Source: an uncultured Eubacteriales bacterium
Lineage (GTDB): Bacteria; Bacillota; Clostridia; Oscillospirales; Acutalibacteraceae
DNA: 9,911 nt
Reading direction: 5' to 3'
Assembly: GCA_900322105.1 (NCBI GenBank)
Contig: ONYV01000097.1
Location: 1-9,911, forward strand
The notes under the pieces are model-generated. The model was given only the letters and a program-made list of their open reading frames with translations. It did no database searches and was not told the DNA's origin. This document shows, one piece after another, positions 1-6,397 of the stretch. The translations under genes were made by a program, and so were the position numbers. The stretch's first letter is position 1. Each line of letters starts with the position of its first letter.

Positions 1-1541
1 CGTCTTTCTTTATTTGGCGTCTTTCCTCTTTTGCGGAAGATCAGAAACGCTACCACGGCAGCCACCAGCGCAAGCACACCGATAATGACCATCAGCACCC
101 AATAGCTGTTGCCCTCGCCCTTTTTGAGATGCACTGACTGTGCCTCATCGGCAGGCTTGCCGCCCTCAAGCAAATACTTTTCATACTGCGCGCGGCTGAG
201 TACGTTCACCGTCTGGGCTGTACCGTACTTTTTGAATTTCGGTGTTTCCGCCATTACCACTGCGCTGTAAGTACCTTCTGCGGCAGGCATCCAGCTTGCA
301 TAGTACACGCCCGACTGATCGGAGCTCATCGGAATAATGATCTTCTGATTGTTGCTGTCCGTCAGAACAGCGCTTACCTTGATGGTGCTGAGTATCGTCT
401 GATCGTCCAGCAGCCCGTCCTTGTTGCGAATCGACGCAGACAGTGCCATTTCCGTATCGTCAGGTACCGTTTCACTGATATTCTGTTCGATATAAACAGA
501 ATAGTAGTCCATTCTGGTGACAGTGCAGTTGGATTCATCCACCTTGCTGAGTTTGATCTCCCAGTCGCCTGCGGCAGGATACAGCAGCTTTATCATTGTG
601 TAGCTCCCTGTAGAGGAGACTGTGACCGCTTCATTGCCTTTCAGCGGAATGATTTTTCCCGAAGGATCTTTCACCTGCGGATCGAGTTCACTGAGCGTGA
701 AAGGACTGCGCACGATGATGCTCACTGAAAAGACCGAATCGCTGTCAACATGAAACCTGACAGCGCCGCCTGTCAGCTTGATCTCTTCTCCTTCAAGCTG
801 ATAAATATTGCCGAAAATATCCGAGAAGATACCAACAAGCTCGTCTGAACTGGAAGTCTCATACCGAAGACCCTCGGTTTCTTCAGCGATCCTTTCCAGC
901 TCTTCCTTTTTTAGTTTTCCGTTATAATTCAGACCCACAGCATATACGGGAATATGGTAATCATGCAGCGCCATGAGTGTGGTATCCATCTGATTTTCGG
1001 CATCCTCAAGCGTTCTGGCGCCTTTGGGAAGCGCCGTATTGCCGTCTGTCAGAAGAACGATCGCCTTCTGTCGGTGATCTTTTTTGATATGATCTTCGGT
1101 CAGCATATCTTCCGCTCTTTTCAGTCCGAGCGCAATATCCGTATAACCGTTGAGATCATACTTGATCTCAGACATCTTCTTTTTTGTTTCTTCCAGAGCA
1201 GCCTGATCGCTGACATTGACGATCTCATGCTCTGCAATGATCTCGTGGGTATACACCACGTAACCGATGCCGCAGGTATCGTCCAGCAGATCCGCAAACA
1301 GACGATACGCATCCAAAGCCACCTTTTTGGGGTCAGAATTCAGCATTGAGCCGCTGGCATCCAGCACAAACACCATGTCCAGATTCATCTGACCGTCGTT
1401 GATCGCCGCAGGCGCTGTTTCGCTGTTTGCCGATGATGCTCGGCTGCTGCTTTCCTCAGCGCTGACCGTCAGAAACAGACAGCTAAAGATCAGCAGAAAG
1501 GACACAGCGCACAGCAAAGCCTTTTGTATATTTCTTTTCAT
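1..1541 (-). CDS. Secreted/membrane-anchored vWA domain protein, 3' end outside the window
   Basis: About 513 codons are visible and no stop is reached before the left edge, so the C-terminus is missing. The ATG at 1541 follows a GAGAGGA ribosome site. Residues 1-28 form a signal peptide: basic start MKRNIQK, a hydrophobic core, then a VSA cut site before EES. A vWA domain spans about residues 54-245 and has all three metal-site (MIDAS) elements: DASGS at 61-65, Thr134 in the YTD segment and Asp166 in LLTDGN. A region of about 230 residues follows that I cannot assign; it looks like extracellular beta-rich domains. A membrane helix lies at 480-502, followed by the basic stretch RKRGK. This predicts an extracellular vWA ectodomain anchored by one C-terminal span, with the tail in the cytoplasm. 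vWA domains bind proteins through a divalent metal; the partner here is unknown. It lies 160 bp downstream of aspS on the same strand, and no convincing promoter of its own was seen. Confidence 0.9.
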   Translation of the reverse strand, partial: MKRNIQKALLCAVSFLLIFSCLFLTVSAEESSSRASSANSETAPAAINDGQMNLDMVFVLDASGSMLNSDPKKVALDAYRLFADLLDDTCGIGYVVYTHEIIAEHEIVNVSDQAALEETKKKMSEIKYDLNGYTDIALGLKRAEDMLTEDHIKKDHRQKAIVLLTDGNTALPKGARTLEDAENQMDTTLMALHDYHIPVYAVGLNYNGKLKKEELERIAEETEGLRYETSSSDELVGIFSDIFGNIYQLEGEEIKLTGGAVRFHVDSDSVFSVSIIVRSPFTLSELDPQVKDPSGKIIPLKGNEAVTVSSTGSYTMIKLLYPAAGDWEIKLSKVDESNCTVTRMDYYSVYIEQNISETVPDDTEMALSASIRNKDGLLDDQTILSTIKVSAVLTDSNNQKIIIPMSSDQSGVYYASWMPAAEGTYSAVVMAETPKFKKYGTAQTVNVLSRAQYEKYLLEGGKPADEAQSVHLKKGEGNSYWVLMVIIGVLALVAAVVAFLIFRKRGKTPNKER

Positions 1542-1701
1542 TTAGGTACATCCTCTCGTTGGTCATGATTCATTGAAATGCAGCACCGACTGCGTTTCAG
1601 ACTTTTTCAGAGCAAAAAGCTCTGCCCCCTGACAGGTTTCCCCTTGCAAAAAACATAGACTGCACAGCAGCAGGATTCCCCCGTCCTACTGTTGAATATT
1701 T
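1542..1701. other. aspS-vWA gene spacer with two hairpins
   Basis: This 160-bp spacer holds no gene. On the minus strand, 10 nt after the aspS stop, an 8-bp stem (one G-T pair) lies at 1691-1668 with arms CAGTAGGA and TCCTGCTG. A six-T run follows only about 15 nt later (1653-1648), so it is a poor intrinsic terminator. A second perfect 6-bp stem (CAGAGC/GCTCTG, loop of 5) lies at 1608-1624; on the minus strand it is followed by A, not T. Whether aspS transcription continues into the vWA gene cannot be decided from sequence. Confidence 0.4.
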
Positions 1702-3450
1702 TTATCGGATCTTGATATGCACTTCACGCAGCTGCTGTTCGGTGACCTCTGTCGGAGAGCCCAAAAGCAGATCCTGCGCATTGCTGTTCATGGGGAATGC
1801 GATGACTTCACGGATATTTTCTTCTTCCGCCAAGAGCATCAGCATTCTGTCCACGCCGGGCGCCATGCCCGCATGAGGCGGTGCGCCGTATTTGAAAGCG
1901 TTATACAGTGATTTGAATTTTTCTTTCAGTTCTTCTTCGCTGTAGCCTGCGATCTCGAAGGCTTTGATCATAATATCAAGATCATGGTTACGGACAGCGC
2001 CGGAAGAAAGCTCTACGCCGTTGCATACGATATCATACTGATAAGCTAAAACATCTGTCGGCTCTTTTTCAAGCAGCGCCTGCATTCCGCCCTGCGGCAT
2101 AGAGAACGGGTTATGGGTAAAGATCACCTTGCCTGTTTCCTCGTCGATCTCATACATCGGGAAATCGGTGATAAAGCACAGTTCAAAGCGGCTTTGGTCA
2201 ATGAGGTTCAGACGGTTTGCTACTTCTGTACGGATCTGTCCTGCCAATTTCGGCGCCATATCCTTGCTGTCGGCGATGAAGTAGATCACATCTCCTGCCT
2301 TGGACGCATTGATCTCGATCAGCTTTTCTCTGTCGCCTTCCTTGAGGAACTTGTCAATCGGACCGTCAAAGGTCAGGTCGTCACGAACCTTGACATAGCC
2401 TAAGCCCTTCATGCCGATAGAGAGAGCAAACTCTTCCATATTCTTGAACCATTTTTTAGACTGAGCGGCGGCGCCGGGTACGTTGATGCTGCGAACGGTC
2501 TTTTTACGGAAGGGCGCAAAATCCGTTTCCTCAAACATCGGGCTGATGTCCTTGATGAGCAGCGGATTGCGCAGGTCGGGCTTGTCGGTACCGTAGGTGA
2601 GCATTGCTTCTGCAAAGGGTATCCTGCGGAAGGGCGGCGCTGATACTTCTTTTTTGGAGAACTTCTTGAAGGTCTCATACAGAATATCTTCAGCGGCGGC
2701 AAACACGTCTTCCTGCTCTGCAAACGCCATTTCAAAGTCAAGCTGATAAAACTCACCCGGAGAACGGTCGGCTCTTGCGTCCTCATCACGGAAGCAGGGC
2801 GCAATCTGGAAATACTTGTCAAATCCTGAAACCATCAGAAGCTGCTTGAAGATCTGAGGAGCCTGCGGCAGCGCATAGAACATTCCCTTGTGCTTTCTGC
2901 TGGGGATGAGGTAATCTCTTGCGCCCTCAGGAGAGGAGCAGGAGAGAATCGGCGTCTGGATCTCCAAAAAGCCCATTTCCGTCATTTTGTTTCGGAGGAA
3001 AGAGATCAGCTCAGAGCGCATGACGATATTGTTGTGAACCTTTTTGTTTCTCAGGTCGAGGAAACGATAGCGCAGACGCACATCTTCCTTGACTTCTCTG
3101 GAAGTCTGTATCTCAAACGGAAGATTCTGCGGAGCTTTGCCGAGAACGGTAATGTTTTCGGAATGGATCTCGACCATACCCGTAGCGATCTTAGGATTGA
3201 TGGTATCCTCATCACGCTTGGTCACAGTGCCGCTGACGGTGACAGAGCATTCCTTGTTGATATCTTTGAGCAGAGCGTCATCATGCACGACCACCTGCAC
3301 CACGCCGTAATGGTCACGGATATCGAGGAACATAACGCCGCCGTGGTCACGGATATTCTCTACCCAACCTGCCACACGCACGCTTTTTCCGATATCGGAT
3401 TCTCTCAGCTCACCGCAGTAATGTGTGCGGTACGTATTTTCTTTTCGCAT
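1702..3450 (-). CDS. aspS: Aspartyl-tRNA synthetase, bacterial type
   Basis: Cytoplasmic class II synthetase that charges tRNA with aspartate. The 582-residue length is normal for the bacterial form. Domains in order: N-terminal OB-fold anticodon-binding domain at about 20-105 (GWVENIRDHGG and FLDIRD motifs), a hinge, then the catalytic core with a motif 1 region near FLEIQTPIL (161-169), the flipping-loop segment SSPEGARDY (172-180), QAPQ (196-199), motif 2 from FRDEDARADR (220-229), and motif 3 GMAPGVDRMLML (528-539). The GAD insertion typical of bacterial enzymes lies at about 296-405. The ATG at 3450 has GAAGGGA 10 nt upstream (3467-3461). His36 in the anticodon-binding domain suggests a non-discriminating enzyme that may also charge tRNA-Asn. 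Several signatures (QAPQ, ARADRSPGEFYQLD, CNGVELSSGA, GAPPHAGMAPG) resemble the alphaproteobacterial subtype more than E. coli or Bacillus AspRS. It is transcribed alone from its own strong promoter. Confidence 0.98.
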   Translation of the reverse strand: MRKENTYRTHYCGELRESDIGKSVRVAGWVENIRDHGGVMFLDIRDHYGVVQVVVHDDALLKDINKECSVTVSGTVTKRDEDTINPKIATGMVEIHSENITVLGKAPQNLPFEIQTSREVKEDVRLRYRFLDLRNKKVHNNIVMRSELISFLRNKMTEMGFLEIQTPILSCSSPEGARDYLIPSRKHKGMFYALPQAPQIFKQLLMVSGFDKYFQIAPCFRDEDARADRSPGEFYQLDFEMAFAEQEDVFAAAEDILYETFKKFSKKEVSAPPFRRIPFAEAMLTYGTDKPDLRNPLLIKDISPMFEETDFAPFRKKTVRSINVPGAAAQSKKWFKNMEEFALSIGMKGLGYVKVRDDLTFDGPIDKFLKEGDREKLIEINASKAGDVIYFIADSKDMAPKLAGQIRTEVANRLNLIDQSRFELCFITDFPMYEIDEETGKVIFTHNPFSMPQGGMQALLEKEPTDVLAYQYDIVCNGVELSSGAVRNHDLDIMIKAFEIAGYSEEELKEKFKSLYNAFKYGAPPHAGMAPGVDRMLMLLAEEENIREVIAFPMNSNAQDLLLGSPTEVTEQQLREVHIKIR

Positions 3451-3516
3451 ACATAGATCTTCCCTTCATATTACTTTATTGTCTATGGTGTTCCCAATTT
3501 ACACTTTAACTATCGT

Positions 3517-3545
3517 ATTATACCATAATTCAATCCGGCTTTCAA
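3517..3545 (-). promoter_or_regulatory. aspS sigma-A promoter with extended -10
   Basis: On the minus strand, TTGAAA (3545-3540), a 17-bp spacer and TATAAT (3522-3517) form a near-consensus promoter. A TG one base before the -10 box gives an extended -10. Transcription should start near 3510, leaving a leader of about 60 nt before the aspS ATG. That is too short for a T-box riboswitch, and no T-box sequence is seen. Confidence 0.85.
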
Positions 3546-3572
3546 TACCCCACGGAAATCAATTTTGAATGG

Positions 3573-3617
3573 GCGGTTACACGGGGAAAACCCTTTTCCT
3601 AAAACCGCTGAGTTTTT
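3573..3617 (+). other. Nested hairpin followed by a T-run
   Basis: Outer arms GCGGTT (3573-3578) and AACCGC (3603-3608) enclose an inner hairpin, GGAAAA (3585-3590), CCC loop, TTTTCC (3594-3599). On the plus strand a five-T run follows four bases after the outer stem, which resembles a terminator. No plus-strand gene is visible upstream of it. On the minus strand no T-run follows. Role unknown. Confidence 0.4.
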
Positions 3618-3702
3618 GGATGACCAAAGAGCCTGTGAGTACAAAACAAAAAGTTTGCAGGAGGTTCGGAGGACGGAATTCTCTGATAACATTCAGGCAA
3701 TC

Positions 3703-3735
3703 AAAAACGGCTGCTTCCGAATACAGAAACAGCCG
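3703..3735 (-). terminator. Intrinsic terminator of the kinase/small protein unit
   Basis: On the minus strand a 10-bp stem forms between CGGCTGTTTC (3735-3726) and GAAGCAGCCG (3717-3708), with one G-U pair and an 8-nt loop. It is followed directly by five T (3707-3703). It lies 45 bp after the stop of the 60-residue gene. The G-U pair becomes an A-C mismatch on the plus strand and the plus-side T-run is offset by three bases, so the minus orientation is favoured. Confidence 0.85.
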
Positions 3736-3780
3736 CTGTTTTTAATGTGTTTCGGGAAGTTTGTAAATGCACACAGCAAC

Positions 3781-3963
3781 TTACAGACCGTGTTTCCCTT
3801 GTTTGCTGTCAGAAGACGGAGTGTCTTTCTTGTCAGCAGGTTTTTTCGTCTTGCTCTTTACCTTGTCGTATACATCGCTGCTGAAATCACGCAGATGACT
3901 GAAAAAGGACGCACCGAGCGCAACAACGATCAACACCAGCGCCATCATTGCCAATGCAAACAT
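3781..3963 (-). CDS. Small single-span membrane protein, function unknown
   Basis: Sixty residues, not recognised as a known family. The ATG at 3963 has a good ribosome site, AAGGAG at 3978-3973 with a 9-nt gap, which strongly supports real translation. Residues 1-21 form one hydrophobic helix (LAMMALVLIVVALGASFF). The rest is short, hydrophilic and rich in Lys, Asp and Ser (DKVKSKTKKPADKKD region, 33-47). The charge pattern predicts the N-terminus outside and a basic tail in the cytoplasm; a cleavable signal peptide is less likely because no clear cut site follows. It starts 36 bp after the stop of the P-loop kinase gene and is followed by a strong terminator, so the two form an operon. The basic tail could bind RNA, lipid or a protein partner, but nothing in the sequence decides this. 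Confidence 0.75.
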   Translation of the reverse strand: MFALAMMALVLIVVALGASFFSHLRDFSSDVYDKVKSKTKKPADKKDTPSSDSKQGKHGL

Positions 3964-3999
3964 CCTGCGTCACTCCTTTTTCAGACGAGTATACAGCGT

Positions 4000-4596
4000 T
4001 CAGACATCATAGGGTTTGAAGAAATCCATCAGCTTTGCAAAATCTTCCTCTGCCATTTCGTCGGTCGAGTTGCGGTACAGCAGCAGCGAACCGTCATCCT
4101 CGGGATCACGAAGATTCTCGGGGATATTGAAGTTGAGCGTAGAAAGATACTTTTCCCAGTTAGCGAGCTTCCACACATCTCTGTCAGAGTTGCGGTCGAT
4201 CATTCTCTGGTGACAAACCTCAGGATCGGTCACCACCCAGATCACGGTCAGCTTTGCGCCGTACTCTGCGAGCTTTTCCCTCAAATTCCTGATATACTCA
4301 TCATCCCTGATCTCTCTTGTGAAGGGTGCGTTCACCATGACAAGGTTATCATAGCGCAGCGCCTCAAACGCAAGGTCGAGGATCACTTCATATTCATAAT
4401 CCCTGATCTCTTTCTCAAAGAACTTAGAGCTGCGGTTATATTCTTCTCCTGCCACAGCAAAGATCTGTTTGGAAAGCGGAATGAGCGTATCCTTATCGAG
4501 ATAGACAACATGATGCAGTTCGGTCGCTAACTTTCTTGACAGCTTGGTTTTTCCGCAGGCTGGCGGTGAAGTCACAAAAATCAGTCTTTTTTCCAT
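4000..4596 (-). CDS. P-loop kinase-like ATPase (AAA_33/zeta-toxin-like fold)
   Basis: A 198-residue cytoplasmic protein of the P-loop nucleoside/nucleotide-kinase type. The nucleotide-binding loop is SPPACGKT (residues 10-17), in which the usual first Gly is Ser. LDKD at 33-36 occupies the place where many small-molecule kinases and zeta-type proteins bind substrate. A hydrophobic strand ending in VNAPF (88-92) and an Arg-rich lid-like segment RMIDRNSDRD (131-140) fit the fold. The substrate cannot be predicted. An upstream in-frame TTG (4602) would add two residues, but the ribosome site AGGGAG (4611-4606) is 9 nt from the ATG at 4596 and only 3 nt from the TTG, so the ATG is chosen. It is the first gene of a two-gene unit with the 60-residue membrane protein. 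A zeta-toxin role is possible, but no antitoxin gene precedes it, so a housekeeping or salvage kinase is as likely. Confidence 0.85.
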   Translation of the reverse strand: MEKRLIFVTSPPACGKTKLSRKLATELHHVVYLDKDTLIPLSKQIFAVAGEEYNRSSKFFEKEIRDYEYEVILDLAFEALRYDNLVMVNAPFTREIRDDEYIRNLREKLAEYGAKLTVIWVVTDPEVCHQRMIDRNSDRDVWKLANWEKYLSTLNFNIPENLRDPEDDGSLLLYRNSTDEMAEEDFAKLMDFFKPYDV

Positions 4597-4846
4597 AGTC
4601 AAAAACTCCCTTTTTTAACAGTCTATATGATAGCCCCGCAAAAAACGGAGCTGTTACGATTTTTACCCCGAAATCGGAGCGTTGCCCAAAGATTCTATTT
4701 TATGATAACATATTCCTTCCAAAAAATCTATATTTTTTTCAAATTTCATAACACAAAATTTTCATTTTCTTTCAATTTAGATATTTTAAGAGCATGATGT
4801 CATGATTATTCTATCATTTATTTCCCTATTCCGAAACCTATCCCAC

Positions 4847-4867
4847 CTCACAGTGTTTTCCTGTGAG
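4847..4867. repeat. Inverted repeat upstream of the ybaK promoter
   Basis: Perfect 7-bp arms CTCACAG (4847-4853) and CTGTGAG (4861-4867) are separated by TGTTTTC. It ends 30 bp before the -35 box, a suitable place for an activator site, though it could also form an RNA hairpin in a transcript from further upstream. No T-run follows directly, so it is not a typical terminator. Confidence 0.45.
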
Positions 4868-4897
4868 CAAAATTTTCGACGCCATATTCTTTACCTA

Positions 4898-4926
4898 TTG
4901 AAATACAACAGGAAATTTGCTACAAT
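4898..4926 (+). promoter_or_regulatory. ybaK-moxR operon promoter, extended -10
   Basis: TTGAAA (4898-4903), a 17-bp spacer and TACAAT (4921-4926) form a sigma-A promoter; TGC directly before the -10 box makes it an extended -10. A second exact TATAAT overlaps at 4926-4931 but has no -35 box at the right distance. The start is expected near 4933, about 50 nt before the ybaK ATG. Confidence 0.8.
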
Positions 4927-4929
4927 ATA

Positions 4930-4954
4930 ATACGTTAAACTGCTTGATACGTTA
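4930..4954 (+). repeat. Direct repeat ATACGTTA at the expected transcription start
   Basis: The 8-mer ATACGTTA occurs at 4930-4937 and again at 4947-4954, a 17-bp period. It covers the predicted start site of the ybaK transcript, where a bound repressor would block initiation. It may be chance in AT-rich DNA. Confidence 0.35.
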
Positions 4955-4984
4955 CAAAAAATAATCAGATAAGGTTGTTGCTAT

Positions 4985-5467
4985 ATGGGAAAAGAGATCA
5001 AAACAAACGCTATGAGAAAACTGGACAGTATGAAGATCCCATACGAAAAGCATGAGTATGCATCAGAACAGGCACTCAGCGGCAGTGAAGTTGCCGCTGT
5101 GCTGGGGCAAGATCCGAAGCAGGTGTTCAAAACACTGGTGACAGCAGGAAAGTCGGGTCAGCACTATGTGTTCATGGTACCTGTGGAAGAAGAGCTTGAC
5201 CTCAAAAAAGCGGCTTTGGCTGTCGGGGAAAAATCCGTTGCTATGGTGAAGTCTAAAGAGCTTTTGCCGCTGACAGGCTATATCCACGGCGGCTGCTCAC
5301 CGATCGGAATGAAAAAATTCTTTACGACCATCGTCCATTCCACCGCAGAGAATTTTGACACCATCCTGTTCAGCGGCGGCAGGATCGGACTTCAGGTCGA
5401 GCTTTCTCTCGACTCCCTCAAAAAAGTGATTCCCCTTACGCTTAGCGATATCATTCAGAAATCATAA
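4985..5467 (+). CDS. ybaK: Cys-tRNA(Pro)/aminoacyl-tRNA deacylase, YbaK/EbsC family
   Basis: A 160-residue single-domain YbaK protein of usual length. The family hydrolyses mischarged aminoacyl-tRNAs in the cytoplasm, classically Cys-tRNA(Pro) made by prolyl-tRNA synthetase. Visible signatures are VFKTLV with the conserved Lys49, the long family motif GYIHGGCSPIGMKK at 98-111 (most members have G(Y/H)-x-x-GG-x-SP-x-G-x-KK), and GGRIGLQ at 131-137. The ATG at 4985 has a modest ribosome site, AAGG at 4971-4974, 10 nt upstream. It is the first gene after an extended -10 promoter and ends 36 bp before the moxR ATG with no terminator between, so it probably shares a transcript with the moxR module. 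The exact tRNA substrate within this family cannot be read from the sequence alone. Confidence 0.95.
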   Translation: MGKEIKTNAMRKLDSMKIPYEKHEYASEQALSGSEVAAVLGQDPKQVFKTLVTAGKSGQHYVFMVPVEEELDLKKAALAVGEKSVAMVKSKELLPLTGYIHGGCSPIGMKKFFTTIVHSTAENFDTILFSGGRIGLQVELSLDSLKKVIPLTLSDIIQKS

Positions 5468-5503
5468 CAAAATGCATTCAGACTCAACGAGGTGACGCAT
5501 CAC

Positions 5504-6397
5504 ATGGAACTAACTTATGTAGAAAAAGCACACAATGTACTAAACGAAGTCAACAAAGCCGTACTCGGCGAGGATATCCCCGGAGTAGGAAAAACCACCC
5601 TTGCCACCGCATTTTCCAAAGCAATGGGACTGGAAAGCCGCAGAGTGCAGTTCACGCCTGACGTAATGCCCTCCGATCTCACAGGCTTTTCTGTCTACCG
5701 CAGGGAAGAAGAAAAATTCGTCTATCAGGAGGGCAGCATATTTTGCAATATCCTGCTTGCAGACGAGATCAACCGTACTTCTCCGAAGACCCAGTCTGCG
5801 CTGCTCGAAGTCATGGAGGAACGCAAGGTCTCCGTTGACGGCGTAACAAGGGACGCGCCTTCTCCTTTTCTGGTCATCGCAACACAAAACCCTTCCGGTA
5901 CGGCAGGCACACAGCTTCTGCCCGAAGCGCAGATCGACCGTTTCATGATCACCCTGACGCTTGGCTATCCCGACTACCTCAGCGAACTTGAGATCGCACG
6001 CACCGCAGGTTCAGGCAGCCGCAACGACAATATACAGCCCGTCATCACCAAAGAGGATTTCCTCACCATGCAGCAGCAGATCCACGAAACCTACATCAAA
6101 GATATCGTATACGATTATATCATCAAGCTCATCTCCGCTACCCGAAACCACCCGTACATTGAACGCGGCGCAAGTCCCCGCGCTACCATCGCTCTTGTCA
6201 AAACTTCAAAAGCCTACGCATGGCTTCAGGGCAGGGATTATGTTGTTCCGGCAGACATCATCGCTCAGCTTCCCTTTGTGCTCTTTCACCGCATGACACT
6301 CAATATGTCCGCCCGCATGAGCGGCAGCAAGCGGCAGGATATTCTTGCGGATATCCTCAAAAGAGTACCCCAGCCCTATCTGGGCGCTAAACAGTGA
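5504..6397 (+). CDS. MoxR family AAA+ ATPase with an apparent N-terminal internal deletion
   Basis: Cytoplasmic MoxR ATPase, 297 residues. Family features: P-loop DIPGVGKTT (24-32), Walker B LLADEIN (84-90), sensor 1 ATQNP (126-130), arginine-finger region LPEAQIDRF (139-147) and sensor 2 GASPRA (222-227). MoxR proteins are thought to act as chaperones that mature or activate partners, often vWA or DUF58 proteins. Unusually, VNKAVLGE runs straight into DIPGVGKT. Other members have about 20 more residues here: a helix and the first core strand, ending in a pattern like HVLLED. The protein is correspondingly short, while the frame is intact. The start is the ATG at 5504, with GAGGTG (5489-5494) 9 nt upstream; the in-frame GTG at 5492 overlaps that ribosome site and is rejected. 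The stop overlaps the next start by 4 bp. Activity of this version is doubtful unless the gap is an assembly error. Confidence 0.93.
   Translation: MELTYVEKAHNVLNEVNKAVLGEDIPGVGKTTLATAFSKAMGLESRRVQFTPDVMPSDLTGFSVYRREEEKFVYQEGSIFCNILLADEINRTSPKTQSALLEVMEERKVSVDGVTRDAPSPFLVIATQNPSGTAGTQLLPEAQIDRFMITLTLGYPDYLSELEIARTAGSGSRNDNIQPVITKEDFLTMQQQIHETYIKDIVYDYIIKLISATRNHPYIERGASPRATIALVKTSKAYAWLQGRDYVVPADIIAQLPFVLFHRMTLNMSARMSGSKRQDILADILKRVPQPYLGAKQ

Larger units (their letters stand above)
3451..3780. other. Intergenic region between the 60-aa gene and aspS
   Basis: This stretch has no credible gene. It holds the aspS ribosome site and leader, the aspS promoter (3517-3545), a nested hairpin (3573-3608), and the terminator of the upstream minus-strand unit (3703-3735). 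The 183-bp open frame on the minus strand at 3510-3692 lacks a ribosome site and overlaps the promoter, so it is not called. Confidence 0.6.
4597..4984. other. AT-rich divergent intergenic region
   Basis: This 388-bp region separates the minus-strand kinase unit from the plus-strand ybaK-moxR operon and holds no credible gene. It includes the ybaK promoter (4898-4926), a direct repeat at the predicted transcription start, a 7-bp inverted repeat (4847-4867) and a short dyad CATGA-TG-TCATG (4793-4804). The kinase promoter must lie in the left half, but no convincing -35/-10 pair was found there. Confidence 0.6.

Noticed and set aside
1608..1624. Perfect hairpin CAGAGC/GCTCTG as a terminator
   Set aside because: Neither strand has a T-run after the stem; on the minus strand it is followed by A residues.
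2890..3456. Plus-strand open frame of 188 codons opposite aspS
   Set aside because: It lies wholly antisense to the well-supported aspS gene, and its composition is that of a reverse-strand shadow.
3451..3516. T-box riboswitch before aspS
   Set aside because: The promoter position leaves only about 60 nt of leader, and no T-box core sequence or large specifier stem is present.
3510..3692. Minus-strand 60-codon open frame upstream of aspS
   Set aside because: It has no ribosome site, starts right after a terminator and overlaps the aspS promoter boxes.
3565..4530. Long plus-strand open frame (321 codons)
   Set aside because: It runs antisense through the terminator, the small membrane protein and the P-loop kinase, has no ribosome site and shows no recognisable domain. 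The minus-strand genes explain the region.
4597..4602. Upstream TTG start for the P-loop kinase
   Set aside because: The ribosome site would be only 3 nt away from the TTG; the ATG six bases later has normal 9-nt spacing.
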